From assembly GCA_964414585.1 (NCBI GenBank), contig CAYPXR010000060.1, forward strand, positions 52,936-116,935: a stretch of DNA of 64,000 nt. Direction: 5' to 3'. The position numbers were made by a program, and so were the translations under genes. Each line of letters opens with the position of its first letter. The first letter of the stretch is position 1. Below the pieces are notes generated by a model, which saw nothing but the letters and a program-made list of their open reading frames with translations, did not search any database and was not told where the DNA came from. The stretch is from DATEMU01 sp964414585 (GTDB taxonomy: Bacteria > Planctomycetota > Phycisphaerae > UBA1845 > UTPLA1). Below, piece after piece: positions 17,497 through 25,954 of this stretch.

Positions 17497-18966
17497 CTAC
17501 AACATTTCTTTCAGTTTCCGCTTCAAAATTTTTCCGGTCGGCCCTCGCGGCAGATCGTTCGCGATGACCACCCGCCGCGGCACCTTATAGCCCGCCACGC
17601 GCTCGCGGCAGAAATCCCGTAGCGCGATTTCCGTTGTCGCCTCGCCCTCGCGCGGCACGACGAAGGCGACGACGACTTCGCCGCGCGATGCGTCCATCTG
17701 GCCAACAACCGCCGCCTCTGTCACAGACGGATGTTCCTCCAGCACCGCCTCGATCTCGCGCGGATAGACGTTTTCGCCGCCGACGATAATCATCTCTTTT
17801 TTTCGACCGGTGATGCGAATGTAACCGTCGGCGTCGAGGGCGCCCATGTCGCCCGTGCAATACCAGCCTTCCGGCGTGATCGCCGCCTTCGTGTCCGCTT
17901 CCTTTTGATAATAGCCCTTCATCACCACCGGCCCGCGCACGCGAAGCTCACCCGTCTCACCGGCGGAAACGCGCCGCCCCCCATCGTCAAACGCCGCGAC
18001 TTCGATGTTGGGAATCGCCTGTCCCACGGTCCCGACGCGGTTCGACCACGGCACGTTGAGGCTCACGACCGGCGACGCCTCCGTCATGCCGTAACCCTGA
18101 AGGATGTTCACGCCGAATCGATCCTTGAACGCCGCGTGGACCGCGTCCGGCAGCGCCTCGCCGCCGCTGATCGCGTACTCAATCGTTGCAAAATCCTCCG
18201 GCGAACTCTTCTTCACGCGCAGTATCGCTGCATACATGCTCGCGATCATCATCGTGACGCTCGCTTTTTGTTCGCGGATCGCGTCGATGATCCCCGCCGG
18301 TGTGAAACGCGGCAGGTAATAGGTGCTCGATCCCAGCGTTACTGGCACGAGCAGCATCGCCGTGATCCCGAAGCTGTGAAACAGCGGCAGAATGCCGAGA
18401 AAATGATGGTCCTTCGTGAGCCGCGCCCGCTCGATAGCCCCGTCCATGTCGCTCTTCAAATTGCGATAGGTCTGGCAGACCCCCTTGGGAACGCCCGAGG
18501 TCCCGGAGGTATAAAGCAGCACCGCCGTGTCGTCCGGCTGCACGTTCGGCGGCGGGGGCGTTCGATGCACCCGTTCCAGGATCATTTCACGCTTGATCGG
18601 CAGGTCTTCGACAAACACCGCTTTGACCGGCAAGTGACCCACCAATTCCGCGAAGTGCTTGACCGTGTAGATCGTATCGAGCCCGGCGTCTTTCACGACC
18701 GCGGCGATCTCCGGCGGTTGCAGCAGAAAGTTGAGCGGCACGACCGTCCGCCCGGCCCAGAGGACGCCGTACAATGTCCCCGCGAACGCGCACCCGCTGG
18801 GCATCAGAACCCCAACGTGTCTGTTCTGCGTCGTCTTCTCCACCTGCCGGCGCATCACGTCGGCAAAGCGGACGAAGTTTCCGTAGGACAGCGACGTGAA
18901 CGGATCCGCCACCGCGGGCCGATCCCCGCTGCGTTCGGCGGACGCCAGTAAAGTCTCAATCAGCAC
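17497..18966 (-). CDS. AMP-forming acyl-CoA synthetase/ligase
   Basis: 489 residues, close to the usual length. The adenylate-forming signatures are all present: YTSGTSGVPKG (P-loop), GYGMTEASPV, YCTGDMG, ITGRKKEMIIVGGENVYP and the C-terminal PTGKILKR with the catalytic Lys. The enzyme should activate a carboxylate (medium or long-chain fatty acid likely) to an acyl-adenylate and then acyl-CoA. The start is GTG at 18966, with GGAG at good spacing. It heads a minus-strand run with the C45 enzyme, cdsA and phoH, which suggests a lipid-related transcription unit. Confidence 0.85.
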   Translation of the reverse strand: MLIETLLASAERSGDRPAVADPFTSLSYGNFVRFADVMRRQVEKTTQNRHVGVLMPSGCAFAGTLYGVLWAGRTVVPLNFLLQPPEIAAVVKDAGLDTIYTVKHFAELVGHLPVKAVFVEDLPIKREMILERVHRTPPPPNVQPDDTAVLLYTSGTSGVPKGVCQTYRNLKSDMDGAIERARLTKDHHFLGILPLFHSFGITAMLLVPVTLGSSTYYLPRFTPAGIIDAIREQKASVTMMIASMYAAILRVKKSSPEDFATIEYAISGGEALPDAVHAAFKDRFGVNILQGYGMTEASPVVSLNVPWSNRVGTVGQAIPNIEVAAFDDGGRRVSAGETGELRVRGPVVMKGYYQKEADTKAAITPEGWYCTGDMGALDADGYIRITGRKKEMIIVGGENVYPREIEAVLEEHPSVTEAAVVGQMDASRGEVVVAFVVPREGEATTEIALRDFCRERVAGYKVPRRVVIANDLPRGPTGKILKRKLKEML

Positions 18967-19092
18967 GACAATCTCCTACGACCGGAAACTGTCAAGATAC
19001 TACCGAAAAGGCACCCGTTCGACCACACTCGGGCCAAAACACGACTTCTGAACGCCGGAGAAACATGCTATGATAATGTCTGGGAGCACGGC

Positions 19093-19695
19093 ATGATTGC
19101 AGACACCATCACAACCACAACGCACGGCGCCGAAGCGCTTCACGGTTTGCGAATGACCGCCGAGGAATACGCGGCATTGCCGGAGTGCGATGGCTGGTAT
19201 GAACTGATTGATGGAGTGGTTTGCATGTCGCCAAGCCCGTTGCCCCTGCATCAAAGAATCGCCGCGAGATTGACCGGCCAAATCATCGCCTTTCTCGACG
19301 CGCATCCCGTCGGCGAAGCCTTCGTTGAAGTCGACGTCTTTCTCGGCGAAGGGCCCCGCGGCGGCGATCTCGTCTACCGCCCGGACATCGTATTCATCCG
19401 GCAAAATCGTCAGCCCAGGGGAATGGAACGCATCACCGGCGCGCCCGATCTCGTCGTGGAGATCATCTCCAACACGTCGCGTCGATATGATCACGAAACC
19501 AAAAAGAGCGATTACGAGCGCTGCGGCGTCCCCGAATATTGGATCATTGATCCGTATCGCAAAGAGCTGGCTTTCTACCTCCTAAGGCAGGGGCGGTATG
19601 TCCTGGCGCCTGCCCAAGGCGACCAATTCGGGAGCGAAGCCATTCCTGGCTTTTCGCTCGATCTGAATCGTCTTCGAAAATCATTCGGCGAATAA
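19093..19695 (+). CDS. Uma2-family (DUF820) putative restriction endonuclease-fold protein
   Basis: 200 residues. Family markers are present: YELIDGVV near the start, PDIVFI, LVVEIISNTSRR and YDHETKKSDYERCGVPEYWIIDP, which contain the PD-(D/E)xK catalytic residues Asp, Glu and Lys. Uma2 proteins are abundant as paralogous families in cyanobacteria and planctomycetes; nuclease activity is predicted from the fold but the role is unclear. A GGGAG ribosome binding site precedes the ATG at 19093. It converges on the glycosyltransferase gene with 15 bases between. Confidence 0.85.
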   Translation: MIADTITTTTHGAEALHGLRMTAEEYAALPECDGWYELIDGVVCMSPSPLPLHQRIAARLTGQIIAFLDAHPVGEAFVEVDVFLGEGPRGGDLVYRPDIVFIRQNRQPRGMERITGAPDLVVEIISNTSRRYDHETKKSDYERCGVPEYWIIDPYRKELAFYLLRQGRYVLAPAQGDQFGSEAIPGFSLDLNRLRKSFGE

Positions 19696-19710
19696 TCGAT
19701 TGAGGACGGC

Positions 19711-21480
19711 CTACGCCGCTCCGACGGCCGTTTGTGAGCCGGTGATTCCCCGCACCGCCGGCAGGAAATAATCCTTCGCAATCACGTCCCAGCTCATTTG
19801 ATGGGCCAGTTCGTAGCCCCGTCGAATGTACGCGTCTTTCTCCGCTTTCGATCGCGGCAGACGCTTGAGAAGCTCCCGCGCCACGTCCGACGCAACCTCG
19901 TCATCGTAATCCTCGCGGACCTCGCGCGTCATCTTCATGTAGCCTTCGATGGTGTCCGGCGTCGCCCGATACTTCGTATAGTCCGCCACGACGACGTTCG
20001 GAGTGCCGCACCGCCCGGCAACCTTGGACACAAATCCCGCGCACCCGCAGATGTTGGTCATGACGCAAATCGCCCCAAACGACAGCGCTTCGAGCTGCGC
20101 AATGCCGAACGGCTCGTAGATCGACTGGCCGAACTCGACGTCGCTGCCCCGGCGGATATCCCAGAATTGCATGTCCCGCGGCATTCGCTCGCCGCAGCTC
20201 GCCCGGTCAAACCCGAATTGATTGAGATAGACGATCTTGCAGTTCCGGCTGCGCGCGTTGAACGACTGCACGCCGGAATAAAACAGCGCCTCGCCGTTGG
20301 CCAGGTCCGGCATCCCCTCGCGATGCGCCACCGGCCAGTCCCACCATCGTTCCATGTGCAGGATGTCTTCGCTTCGCCGCGGGCCGCCGATCTCCGTCGA
20401 GAGCACAAAGAGCACCGCCGTCGTCTCATGCCGCCGGAAATCCTCCTCGATGTAACGCATCACGTTCAGATCACGCCACAACCCCTTGCTCGGCGTCATC
20501 CGCGTGACGTGAGTGAATACATAATCCGGTCGTTCGCCGAGCAGCGCCTCGGCATAATCCTGAAGCCGCTCCTTGCTCACCGCCGCTTCCTTCCCGGCAT
20601 TTTCATACGCGGGAATTCCGTTGTACGTGAGGCGGATGTTGGACTGCCCCATCGCCGGCGAGAGAAAGTGCAGCTCCTCCACGACGTAATCCCCGACCGC
20701 CAGCGTCACGTCCAGATGCCGGCTCGCCTCGGCCAGCGCATGGCGAAAATAGCCCGACTGATCGCCGAACACCTCGTTGATGTACCGCCCCTGCTGGCGC
20801 GATTTCGCCAGGACGTTGTAAAACATCGTATCGTGCCCCGAATGCTCCTCAACGATCTTGCGCACGGGTGGCACTTCGTGGGCGTAATAGACCGTCCGCA
20901 TGTTCCATTCCGGGTGCAGCTTCGCCGCCAGCGCCGTCGGCAATCCCATAAACTCGTGCGCGACGATCACGCTTTCCGATTGACCTCCGCAGAGCGCCCG
21001 CACCACGGCAAGTCCCGGCTCCGCCAGCCGGACATATTGCTCGTATTCCCAGCTTTGTTCATATCGAGTGGAAATGAGCCCGAACGCTTCGTACATCCGG
21101 CCCTTCAATGAATTCACCACATCCAGCGCCGCACGGCCCACGTCGATCAACACCACTTCCGGTCGCTGAACCGTTCCCGTCAGCGGGTCGCGGAGCATGC
21201 GCCGCCCATAGATAATCTCCACGTGATAACGTTGTTGAATGTTGCGAAAGGCCTCCGCCAGCGCGTGGTTCGTCCGACCGTCGATGGACGAATAGTGAAC
21301 CTCGCCGCCGGGCCCGAGGCGATCGTCCGCCCCGCCCTCCCGGCTGAACAGCGGGCACAGCAGAATCGACCGATCGACGGCCTCGGCGTACTGCGGCGCG
21401 GTGATCAGCCCCTCCAGGACCGACCCGATCCCCCCGATCTTCATGACGGCTTCGTGTGTAACGTGAACGATATTGAGCAT
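19711..21480 (-). CDS. glycogen/starch synthase-like glycosyltransferase
   Basis: 589 residues with the GT-B fold. The N-terminal half starts with VTHEAVMKIGGIGSVLEGL, equivalent to the KxGGL ADP-glucose site of starch synthases; the C-terminal half has IYEPFGIAQLEALSFGAI, the E-x7-E retaining glycosyltransferase motif. Length and internal insertions are closer to eukaryote-like or GT5-like glycogen synthases than to bacterial GlgA (about 480 residues). It should extend alpha-1,4-glucan from a nucleotide sugar in the cytoplasm. No branching or debranching enzyme gene is in the window, so assignment to storage glycogen rests on the family alone. Confidence 0.75.
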   Translation of the reverse strand: MLNIVHVTHEAVMKIGGIGSVLEGLITAPQYAEAVDRSILLCPLFSREGGADDRLGPGGEVHYSSIDGRTNHALAEAFRNIQQRYHVEIIYGRRMLRDPLTGTVQRPEVVLIDVGRAALDVVNSLKGRMYEAFGLISTRYEQSWEYEQYVRLAEPGLAVVRALCGGQSESVIVAHEFMGLPTALAAKLHPEWNMRTVYYAHEVPPVRKIVEEHSGHDTMFYNVLAKSRQQGRYINEVFGDQSGYFRHALAEASRHLDVTLAVGDYVVEELHFLSPAMGQSNIRLTYNGIPAYENAGKEAAVSKERLQDYAEALLGERPDYVFTHVTRMTPSKGLWRDLNVMRYIEEDFRRHETTAVLFVLSTEIGGPRRSEDILHMERWWDWPVAHREGMPDLANGEALFYSGVQSFNARSRNCKIVYLNQFGFDRASCGERMPRDMQFWDIRRGSDVEFGQSIYEPFGIAQLEALSFGAICVMTNICGCAGFVSKVAGRCGTPNVVVADYTKYRATPDTIEGYMKMTREVREDYDDEVASDVARELLKRLPRSKAEKDAYIRRGYELAHQMSWDVIAKDYFLPAVRGITGSQTAVGAA

Positions 21481-21637
21481 GAATCAAGCTTCCTCGCCTT
21501 CCCCGTCCCCCGCGAATCCGGAATTGTAGCATACGCCGCCACGCCCGCGAATCGCACACTCTTATTTCGGCGATTTGGGCATCCGGCGTCTCGACGTTTT
21601 GACTTTTCGACGTTTCGACTTTTAGAATCACCGGTTC

Positions 21638-22399
21638 ATGCTCACCTTTTCCCTGCAATCCGGCTCCAACGGCAATTCGATCTACGTCGAAGCCGGCGAT
21701 GCTCGCCTGCTCTTCGACGCCGGCATCAGCGGCGAACAGGCCCAAAACCGCATGCGGGCCCATGGCCGCGAGATTCGCGACGTACAAGCCCTGATCATCT
21801 CGCACGACCATTACGACCACACGCGCTGCGCCGGCGTTTTCCAGCGGAAATTCGGCCTGCCGATCTACATGAGCGACGCCGTCTTCCGCGCCGTCCGCTA
21901 CAAAATTGGAAAAGTCCGCGACGTCCGCTCCTACACGCCCGGCGAGCCCCTCGTCTTCGGCGATGTGACGGTCCACACCGTCCGCACCCCGCACGACGGC
22001 ATCGATACCGTCTGCTTCGTCGTCGAGCACGAGCGAAAGCGCCTGGCGATCCTCACCGACCTCGGCTGCCCCTTCCCCGAATTGAAATCGCTCCTCGCCG
22101 AGGTTGACGCCGCCTACCTGGAAAGCAACTATGACGTCGACATGCTCGAAAACGGCCCCTACCCGGAGTTGCTGAAACGCCGAATATCCGGCTCCGGCGG
22201 GCATCTTTCCAACGACGAATCAGCGGAACTAGCCGACTGTTGCACCAGCCGCCGCCTGCAATGGGTCGCCATCGCCCACCTGAGTCAGGAAAACAACCGC
22301 CCCGAACTCGCCCTCGACACGCACCGCAAGCGCATCGGCAAGCTCTTCCCGATCCACCACGCCTCGCGCTACCACGTCAGCGATCTATTTGAAGTTTGA
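21638..22399 (+). CDS. YycJ/WalJ-type MBL-fold metallohydrolase
   Basis: 253 residues. The metallo-beta-lactamase metal motif is SHDHYDH at about residues 57-63, with further ligands in RTPHDG, LTDLGC and AIAHLSQENN; SGSNGNSIYVE near the start and GSGGHLSNDE are characteristic of the YycJ group. Homologues are predicted exonucleases or phosphodiesterases acting in cell-wall and DNA metabolism of Firmicutes; the function in Planctomycetes is not established. It runs towards infA, with 33 bases between. Confidence 0.82.
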   Translation: MLTFSLQSGSNGNSIYVEAGDARLLFDAGISGEQAQNRMRAHGREIRDVQALIISHDHYDHTRCAGVFQRKFGLPIYMSDAVFRAVRYKIGKVRDVRSYTPGEPLVFGDVTVHTVRTPHDGIDTVCFVVEHERKRLAILTDLGCPFPELKSLLAEVDAAYLESNYDVDMLENGPYPELLKRRISGSGGHLSNDESAELADCCTSRRLQWVAIAHLSQENNRPELALDTHRKRIGKLFPIHHASRYHVSDLFEV

Positions 22400-22432
22400 G
22401 AAAAAGAGCTTCCACGTTGATTCGGGCAGTGA

Positions 22433-22657
22433 TTACAGCCGCCGCGTAATCCGCCCGCGGGCCAGATCGTACGGCGACAGCTCCACTCGGACCTTGTCGC
22501 CCGGCAGGATACGGATGAAGTTCTTGCGGAGCCGGCCGGAGATGTGGCCCAGCACGGTGTGCTTCTTGCCGCCCAGATCGAACTCACATCGAAACATGGT
22601 GTTAGGCAGTGCCTGCGTCACCACCGCCTCGACTTCGATGACTTCCGTTTTTGCCAT
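22433..22657 (-). CDS. infA: translation initiation factor IF-1
   Basis: 74 residues, full length for IF-1. Single S1/OB fold with GHISGRLRKNFIRILPGDKV and a C-terminal DLARGRITRR. It binds the ribosomal A site during initiation. The leader upstream contains a strong stem-loop (separate entry). It stands alone on the minus strand, away from the ribosomal protein operons where infA often lies. Confidence 0.95.
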   Translation of the reverse strand: MAKTEVIEVEAVVTQALPNTMFRCEFDLGGKKHTVLGHISGRLRKNFIRILPGDKVRVELSPYDLARGRITRRL

Positions 22658-22680
22658 AACACCGTTCGCCTGCGTTCAAA

Positions 22681-22720
22681 GATCGCCCAGGGCTCTCGTG
22701 CCAGGCCCTTTCGGGCGATT
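22681..22720 (-). promoter_or_regulatory. stem-loop in the infA leader
   Basis: A two-part hairpin: outer arms GATCGCCC and GGGCGATT, inner arms AGGGC and GCCCT, with an 11-base loop. It ends 23 bases before the IF-1 start codon. It has no T-run on the minus strand, so it looks like a leader structure rather than a terminator. Confidence 0.45.
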
Positions 22721-22784
22721 CAGAAGATCCCGACCCCCGGCATCCTATCCGAACCCGGACCACCGGGCAACCGTGTCCGGATCG

Positions 22785-22813
22785 TTGACAGGCGACGGCA
22801 CGAGGATTAGCTT
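22785..22813 (+). promoter_or_regulatory. candidate sigma-70 promoter
   Basis: TTGACA at 22785-22790, a 17-base spacer and TAGCTT at 22808-22813, upstream of the small lipoprotein gene at 22872. The -35 is perfect; the -10 is weak. Confidence 0.4.
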
Positions 22814-22871
22814 GCGCGCGACCGGCGGCGGGTCTGCCGCGCCGAGAGAAATGGCAATCGAAGGAGCGAAC

Positions 22872-23228
22872 ATGAACGCGAAACGTTGGACCACCCATTG
22901 GAGCATGGCGGCGGTGATGGCACTGGCGGCCTGGACGAGCGGCTGCGGCTCGGCCATTGTGGGCACCTGGGAGAACACCTCCAAGCCCGAAGGCCAGGCC
23001 TTCTACATCCACAACGCGACCTTCAAGGACGACGGCTCGTACACGGCCTCCGCCAAGCAGGGCGAGGACAACATCCGCCTGGCCGGAAAGTATGAATTCG
23101 ACGGGTTCAACCTGAAGCTCATGCAGGCCGGAAAGCCCGAACGAAAATACAGCGCGACCTACATGATGATGGGCAAGACGCTGCAACTCCGCGAAGGCGA
23201 AAACAAGCAAACGCTCAAGAAGAAATAA
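22872..23228 (+). CDS. small lipoprotein, lipocalin-like
   Basis: 118 residues. GAAGGAG sits six bases before the ATG at 22872, which decides the start although the frame is open upstream. Signal sequence with lipobox TSGC, then IVGTWENTS and alternating beta strands (KYEFDGFNLKLMQ, YSATYMMMGKTLQLRE), a pattern seen in lipocalin-like DUF domains that begin with 'xGTW'. An outer-membrane or periplasmic location is expected; ligand unknown. A strong terminator follows the stop codon. Confidence 0.7.
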   Translation: MNAKRWTTHWSMAAVMALAAWTSGCGSAIVGTWENTSKPEGQAFYIHNATFKDDGSYTASAKQGEDNIRLAGKYEFDGFNLKLMQAGKPERKYSATYMMMGKTLQLREGENKQTLKKK

Positions 23229-23253
23229 CCGCCGATCGCCAACGGCAATCCGA

Positions 23254-23295
23254 AATGAAAAAGCCCCCGGCAGGCAGGCCGGGGGCTTTTTCATT
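23254..23295. terminator. bidirectional intrinsic terminator
   Basis: A perfect 18-bp stem (AATGAAAAAGCCCCCGGC and its complement) with a 6-base loop. A-runs and T-runs flank the GC core, so it works in both directions, ending the lipoprotein gene on the plus strand and the DksA-like gene on the minus strand. Confidence 0.88.
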
Positions 23296-23324
23296 CGTTC
23301 AACTATGTAAAAACGCAGTCCGAT

Positions 23325-23960
23325 CTAATCCGAATCTTCCTCTTCCTCTTCAGGCTCAATCGAGCGGACCCGGCGCTCATTGGCCCCCTCGCAGGCCAGG
23401 CACCGCCGCGCAAACGGCAGGACTTCCAGCCGCTTTCGAGGAATCGGCTTGCCGCACGTCGCGCATAAGCCGTAACTCCCGTCGTCAATCCGGGCGATCG
23501 CGGCCTCGATGTCGTCGAGCTGCGCCGCTTCGATCGCAATCAATCCGACGGAAAGCTCGTCTTCAAATCCTTCCGACGCACGATCGCTCACATCCGGCAG
23601 GTCGCCGGACTTCTCCGCCATTTGTGCCTGCGCCGATTGAACGACGGACAACATCTGCTGGCGCTGACGGGCCATCGCCTCGCGCATCGTCTGCTGCCAT
23701 TCTTCGTCCACGACCGCTTTCATCGGCTTGCCGGGAACCACGGTCTCCTCGACCGGTTCGATCGGCTCCGGGAACCGCCCGCCCGGAGCGCCGCCCCCGA
23801 CGGGAATATGAACCCGCGGTTTCAACTTGGCCTTCGGCTCGGGCTTGGAGACGGCCGGGCGAGACTTGGTCGACACCGCTTTGGACGCGGACTTCGACTT
23901 GGCCTCTTCCGCCTTGGAAGAGGTCGCTTTCTTGGTTGCGGATTTTCTGGAAGTCGCCAT
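23325..23960 (-). CDS. DksA/TraR-type zinc-finger protein with Lys-rich N-terminus
   Basis: 211 residues. The C-terminal half is a DksA/TraR coiled coil and C4 zinc finger (DDGSYGLCATCGKPIPRKRL then RRCLACEG), ending in an acidic tail (EEEEEDSD). The N-terminal 50 residues are a Lys/Ala/Ser low-complexity segment (histone H1-like), absent from E. coli DksA. DksA proteins enter the RNA polymerase secondary channel; whether this one does so or is a general YocK/TraR-like factor is undecided. Neighbouring HU on the same strand makes a nucleoid role for the basic tail conceivable. Confidence 0.8.
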   Translation of the reverse strand: MATSRKSATKKATSSKAEEAKSKSASKAVSTKSRPAVSKPEPKAKLKPRVHIPVGGGAPGGRFPEPIEPVEETVVPGKPMKAVVDEEWQQTMREAMARQRQQMLSVVQSAQAQMAEKSGDLPDVSDRASEGFEDELSVGLIAIEAAQLDDIEAAIARIDDGSYGLCATCGKPIPRKRLEVLPFARRCLACEGANERRVRSIEPEEEEEDSD

Positions 23961-24264
23961 GACCTAATCCCAAGCGTTAATGGTTATAGACATCACGCCG
24001 TCGCTTTGCCGCAAGGTTTCAAAAAAAACGGCGAGAGTCCGGACCTCCCGCGGCACGTCAAGCATTCGGTCAGAGACGCCCCCAACTGTTGCTCTTCGTC
24101 CGCCTGATTCATCCCCGAACGATGCGGACGGCTCGCCCGGAGCGACTCGATAGCGGCCTGGCGGGTGCGGCCGACGCCGAGCAGCCAAAATCTGCGAAGC
24201 CCGGGCCGCCTGATGAGCCCGGTAACAAGTCCGGTGGCCCTCGACGGCCTGTGCCTGCCAGGGA
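23961..24264. other. region between the HU and DksA-like genes
   Basis: 304 bases without a convincing gene. On the minus strand an ATG at 24112 opens a 39-codon frame to 23993 whose product has three Cys (ECLTC ... CGK). The frame is plausible but lacks a clear ribosome binding site. No strong hairpin plus T-run is visible after HU. Confidence 0.3.
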
Positions 24265-24561
24265 TTACTTCTTCTTCGACGGTCCGAGGATTGCATCCTT
24301 CGCGGCCTTGGCCACGCGGAACTTTACGACTTTCTTGGCCGGAATCTTGATGGCCTCTCCCGTCGCCGGGTTGCGGCCCATCCGCGCCTTGCGGTTCACC
24401 AGGACCAGCTTGCCGATGCCCGGCAGCGTAAAGCTGTTCTTGGCCTCGCGATACGCCGTCGTGACCAGGCTATCCATGAACGCCACGACCTGCCCGCGGG
24501 TCAGATCGTTCTTCTCGGCGAGATGTCGAATCAAGGCGGATTTGCTCATCGAGTCGGCCAT
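24265..24561 (-). CDS. HU-family nucleoid DNA-binding protein
   Basis: 98 residues, slightly longer than E. coli HU because of a Lys-rich end (GPSKKK). The family core is clear: LTRGQVVAFMDSLV, FTLPGIGKLVLVNRKARMGRNP (the DNA-binding arm with the NP tip) and ATGEAIKIPAKKVVKFR. AAGGAG lies nine bases upstream of the ATG. It bends and compacts DNA as a dimer. A CCCCAAATTTGGGG palindrome lies 43 bases upstream of the start and may regulate it. Confidence 0.93.
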   Translation of the reverse strand: MADSMSKSALIRHLAEKNDLTRGQVVAFMDSLVTTAYREAKNSFTLPGIGKLVLVNRKARMGRNPATGEAIKIPAKKVVKFRVAKAAKDAILGPSKKK

Positions 24562-24883
24562 TTCAATTGCTCCTTATGATGACAAAAACCAAACTTTCCT
24601 GCCCCCCAAATTTGGGGCCAATTTGGGATAGACAAGTTAGCGAGGAGGCTGTCCGGAATCAATGCCTATTTTCCAGTGTTTTTCGCGGATTTCGGCCCGA
24701 AAAATCAGGGGTTCGGGAGGGTCGGCGGGACGTTGACCAAGGCTGCCGAATTCGCGGTTCGGGGGTGTGTGTCTGACTTTAAGAGGCAAACGTCTCGAGA
24801 TCGCCCAAACCCTTGGCAATCGTCGCCAATCCACCTTTCCAGCGGTACAATCCGCCTTCGGATGTCCCAATCGGAGTCCCGTT
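24562..24883. other. HU upstream region with palindrome
   Basis: 322 bases between the divergent HU and KdsD genes. A perfect 14-bp palindrome CCCCAAATTTGGGG lies at 24604-24617, immediately followed by a second half-site CCAATTTGGG at 24618-24627. This is AT-core, GC-flanked symmetry typical of an operator. I see no gene in this stretch, although the KdsD frame is open from 24767. Confidence 0.45.
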
Positions 24884-25879
24884 TTGCGTGATCCCATTCA
24901 GCTTGCGCGGGGGATGCTCAAGGAACAGGCCCAGTCCCTGGCCGCCTTGGCGGAATTGGTCGGCGACCCCTTCAAGGCGGCCGTCTCGCTGATTCTTCCG
25001 GTGCGGGGACAGGTCGTCGTTTCCGGTCTCGGAAAGAGCGGCCTGATCGCTCGAAAGATCGCCGCGACCCTCGCCAGCACCGGCACGCCCGCTATCTTCA
25101 TGCACCCCGTCGAAGGCGTTCACGGCGACCTCGGCGCCGTCGGTCAGGAATCCGTACTCCTAGCCCTTTCCAAGAGCGGCCACACCGAAGAACTCGTCAG
25201 CTTCGTCGGCCACTTTCGCCGCGTCGGCGGAAAGGTCGTCGCGATCTGCGAGGCGGGCAAATCGCCGCTGGCCGAGTTGGCCGACATCGTCCTGCCCATC
25301 CCTCAACAGCCCGAAGCCGGTCCGCTCGCCCTCGCGCCAACGACCAGCACGCTCATGACGCTGGCCCTCGGCGACGCTCTGGCGATGGCCCTTCTGGACG
25401 CGCGCGGTTTCAACGAGGAACAATTCGCGAGGTTTCACCCGGACGGCAGTCTCGGTAAGCGATTGTTACTGCGCGCGTCGGACCTGATGCACGGCGGCGA
25501 GCAAATGGTCTCCATCAAGAGTTCGGCGACCTTCAATGAGTTGCTGGTGGAGATGACCAGCAAGCGACTCGGCATGTCCTGCGTCGTCGATGAAAAAGGC
25601 GTGCTGATTGGCGTTTTCACTGACGGCGACCTGCGGAGATTGCTGACGCGATGCGAGACGCCGGGCAAGCTCTCCGCCGGTGAGGCCTGGCGGCAAAGCC
25701 GGCGCGACCCGTCGGATACGCCGGTACGATGCTCAACCGTCCCGCCGGCGATCCTGGCGGTGGACTGCCTGAGAATCATGAAAGAGAGCGAAATCACCGT
25801 CCTCGTGGTATCAGAAGACGGCCACCGTCCCGTCGGCATCGTCCGGCTGCAAGACCTCGTCCGCGCCGGATTGGGGTAG
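24884..25879 (+). CDS. kdsD: arabinose-5-phosphate isomerase
   Basis: Taken from the TTG at 24884 the protein has 331 residues, matching E. coli KdsD (328); the frame is open from a GTG at 24767 but the extra residues lack homology, and an ATG at 24914 is the other option. It has a SIS domain (SGLGKSGLIARK, LSKSGHTEELVS, HPVEGVHGDLG) followed by two CBS motifs (MSCVVDEKGVLIGVFTDGDL and VLVVSEDGHRPVGIVRLQDL). It interconverts ribulose-5-P and arabinose-5-P, the first step to Kdo of lipopolysaccharide, which indicates that the organism makes LPS-type lipid. Confidence 0.87.
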   Translation: MRDPIQLARGMLKEQAQSLAALAELVGDPFKAAVSLILPVRGQVVVSGLGKSGLIARKIAATLASTGTPAIFMHPVEGVHGDLGAVGQESVLLALSKSGHTEELVSFVGHFRRVGGKVVAICEAGKSPLAELADIVLPIPQQPEAGPLALAPTTSTLMTLALGDALAMALLDARGFNEEQFARFHPDGSLGKRLLLRASDLMHGGEQMVSIKSSATFNELLVEMTSKRLGMSCVVDEKGVLIGVFTDGDLRRLLTRCETPGKLSAGEAWRQSRRDPSDTPVRCSTVPPAILAVDCLRIMKESEITVLVVSEDGHRPVGIVRLQDLVRAGLG

Positions 25880-25954
25880 CGGCCGGCGCCCCGCCGGACG
25901 TAAAATTGCCTAGCAATCCAAGCCCTGACTTGCCTTTGATCGGATGACCCGGAG

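Noticed and set aside
17731..18951. A 406-codon plus-strand frame opposite the acyl-CoA ligase.
   Set aside because: His/Arg-rich and without motifs; the minus-strand ligase has all adenylate-forming signatures.
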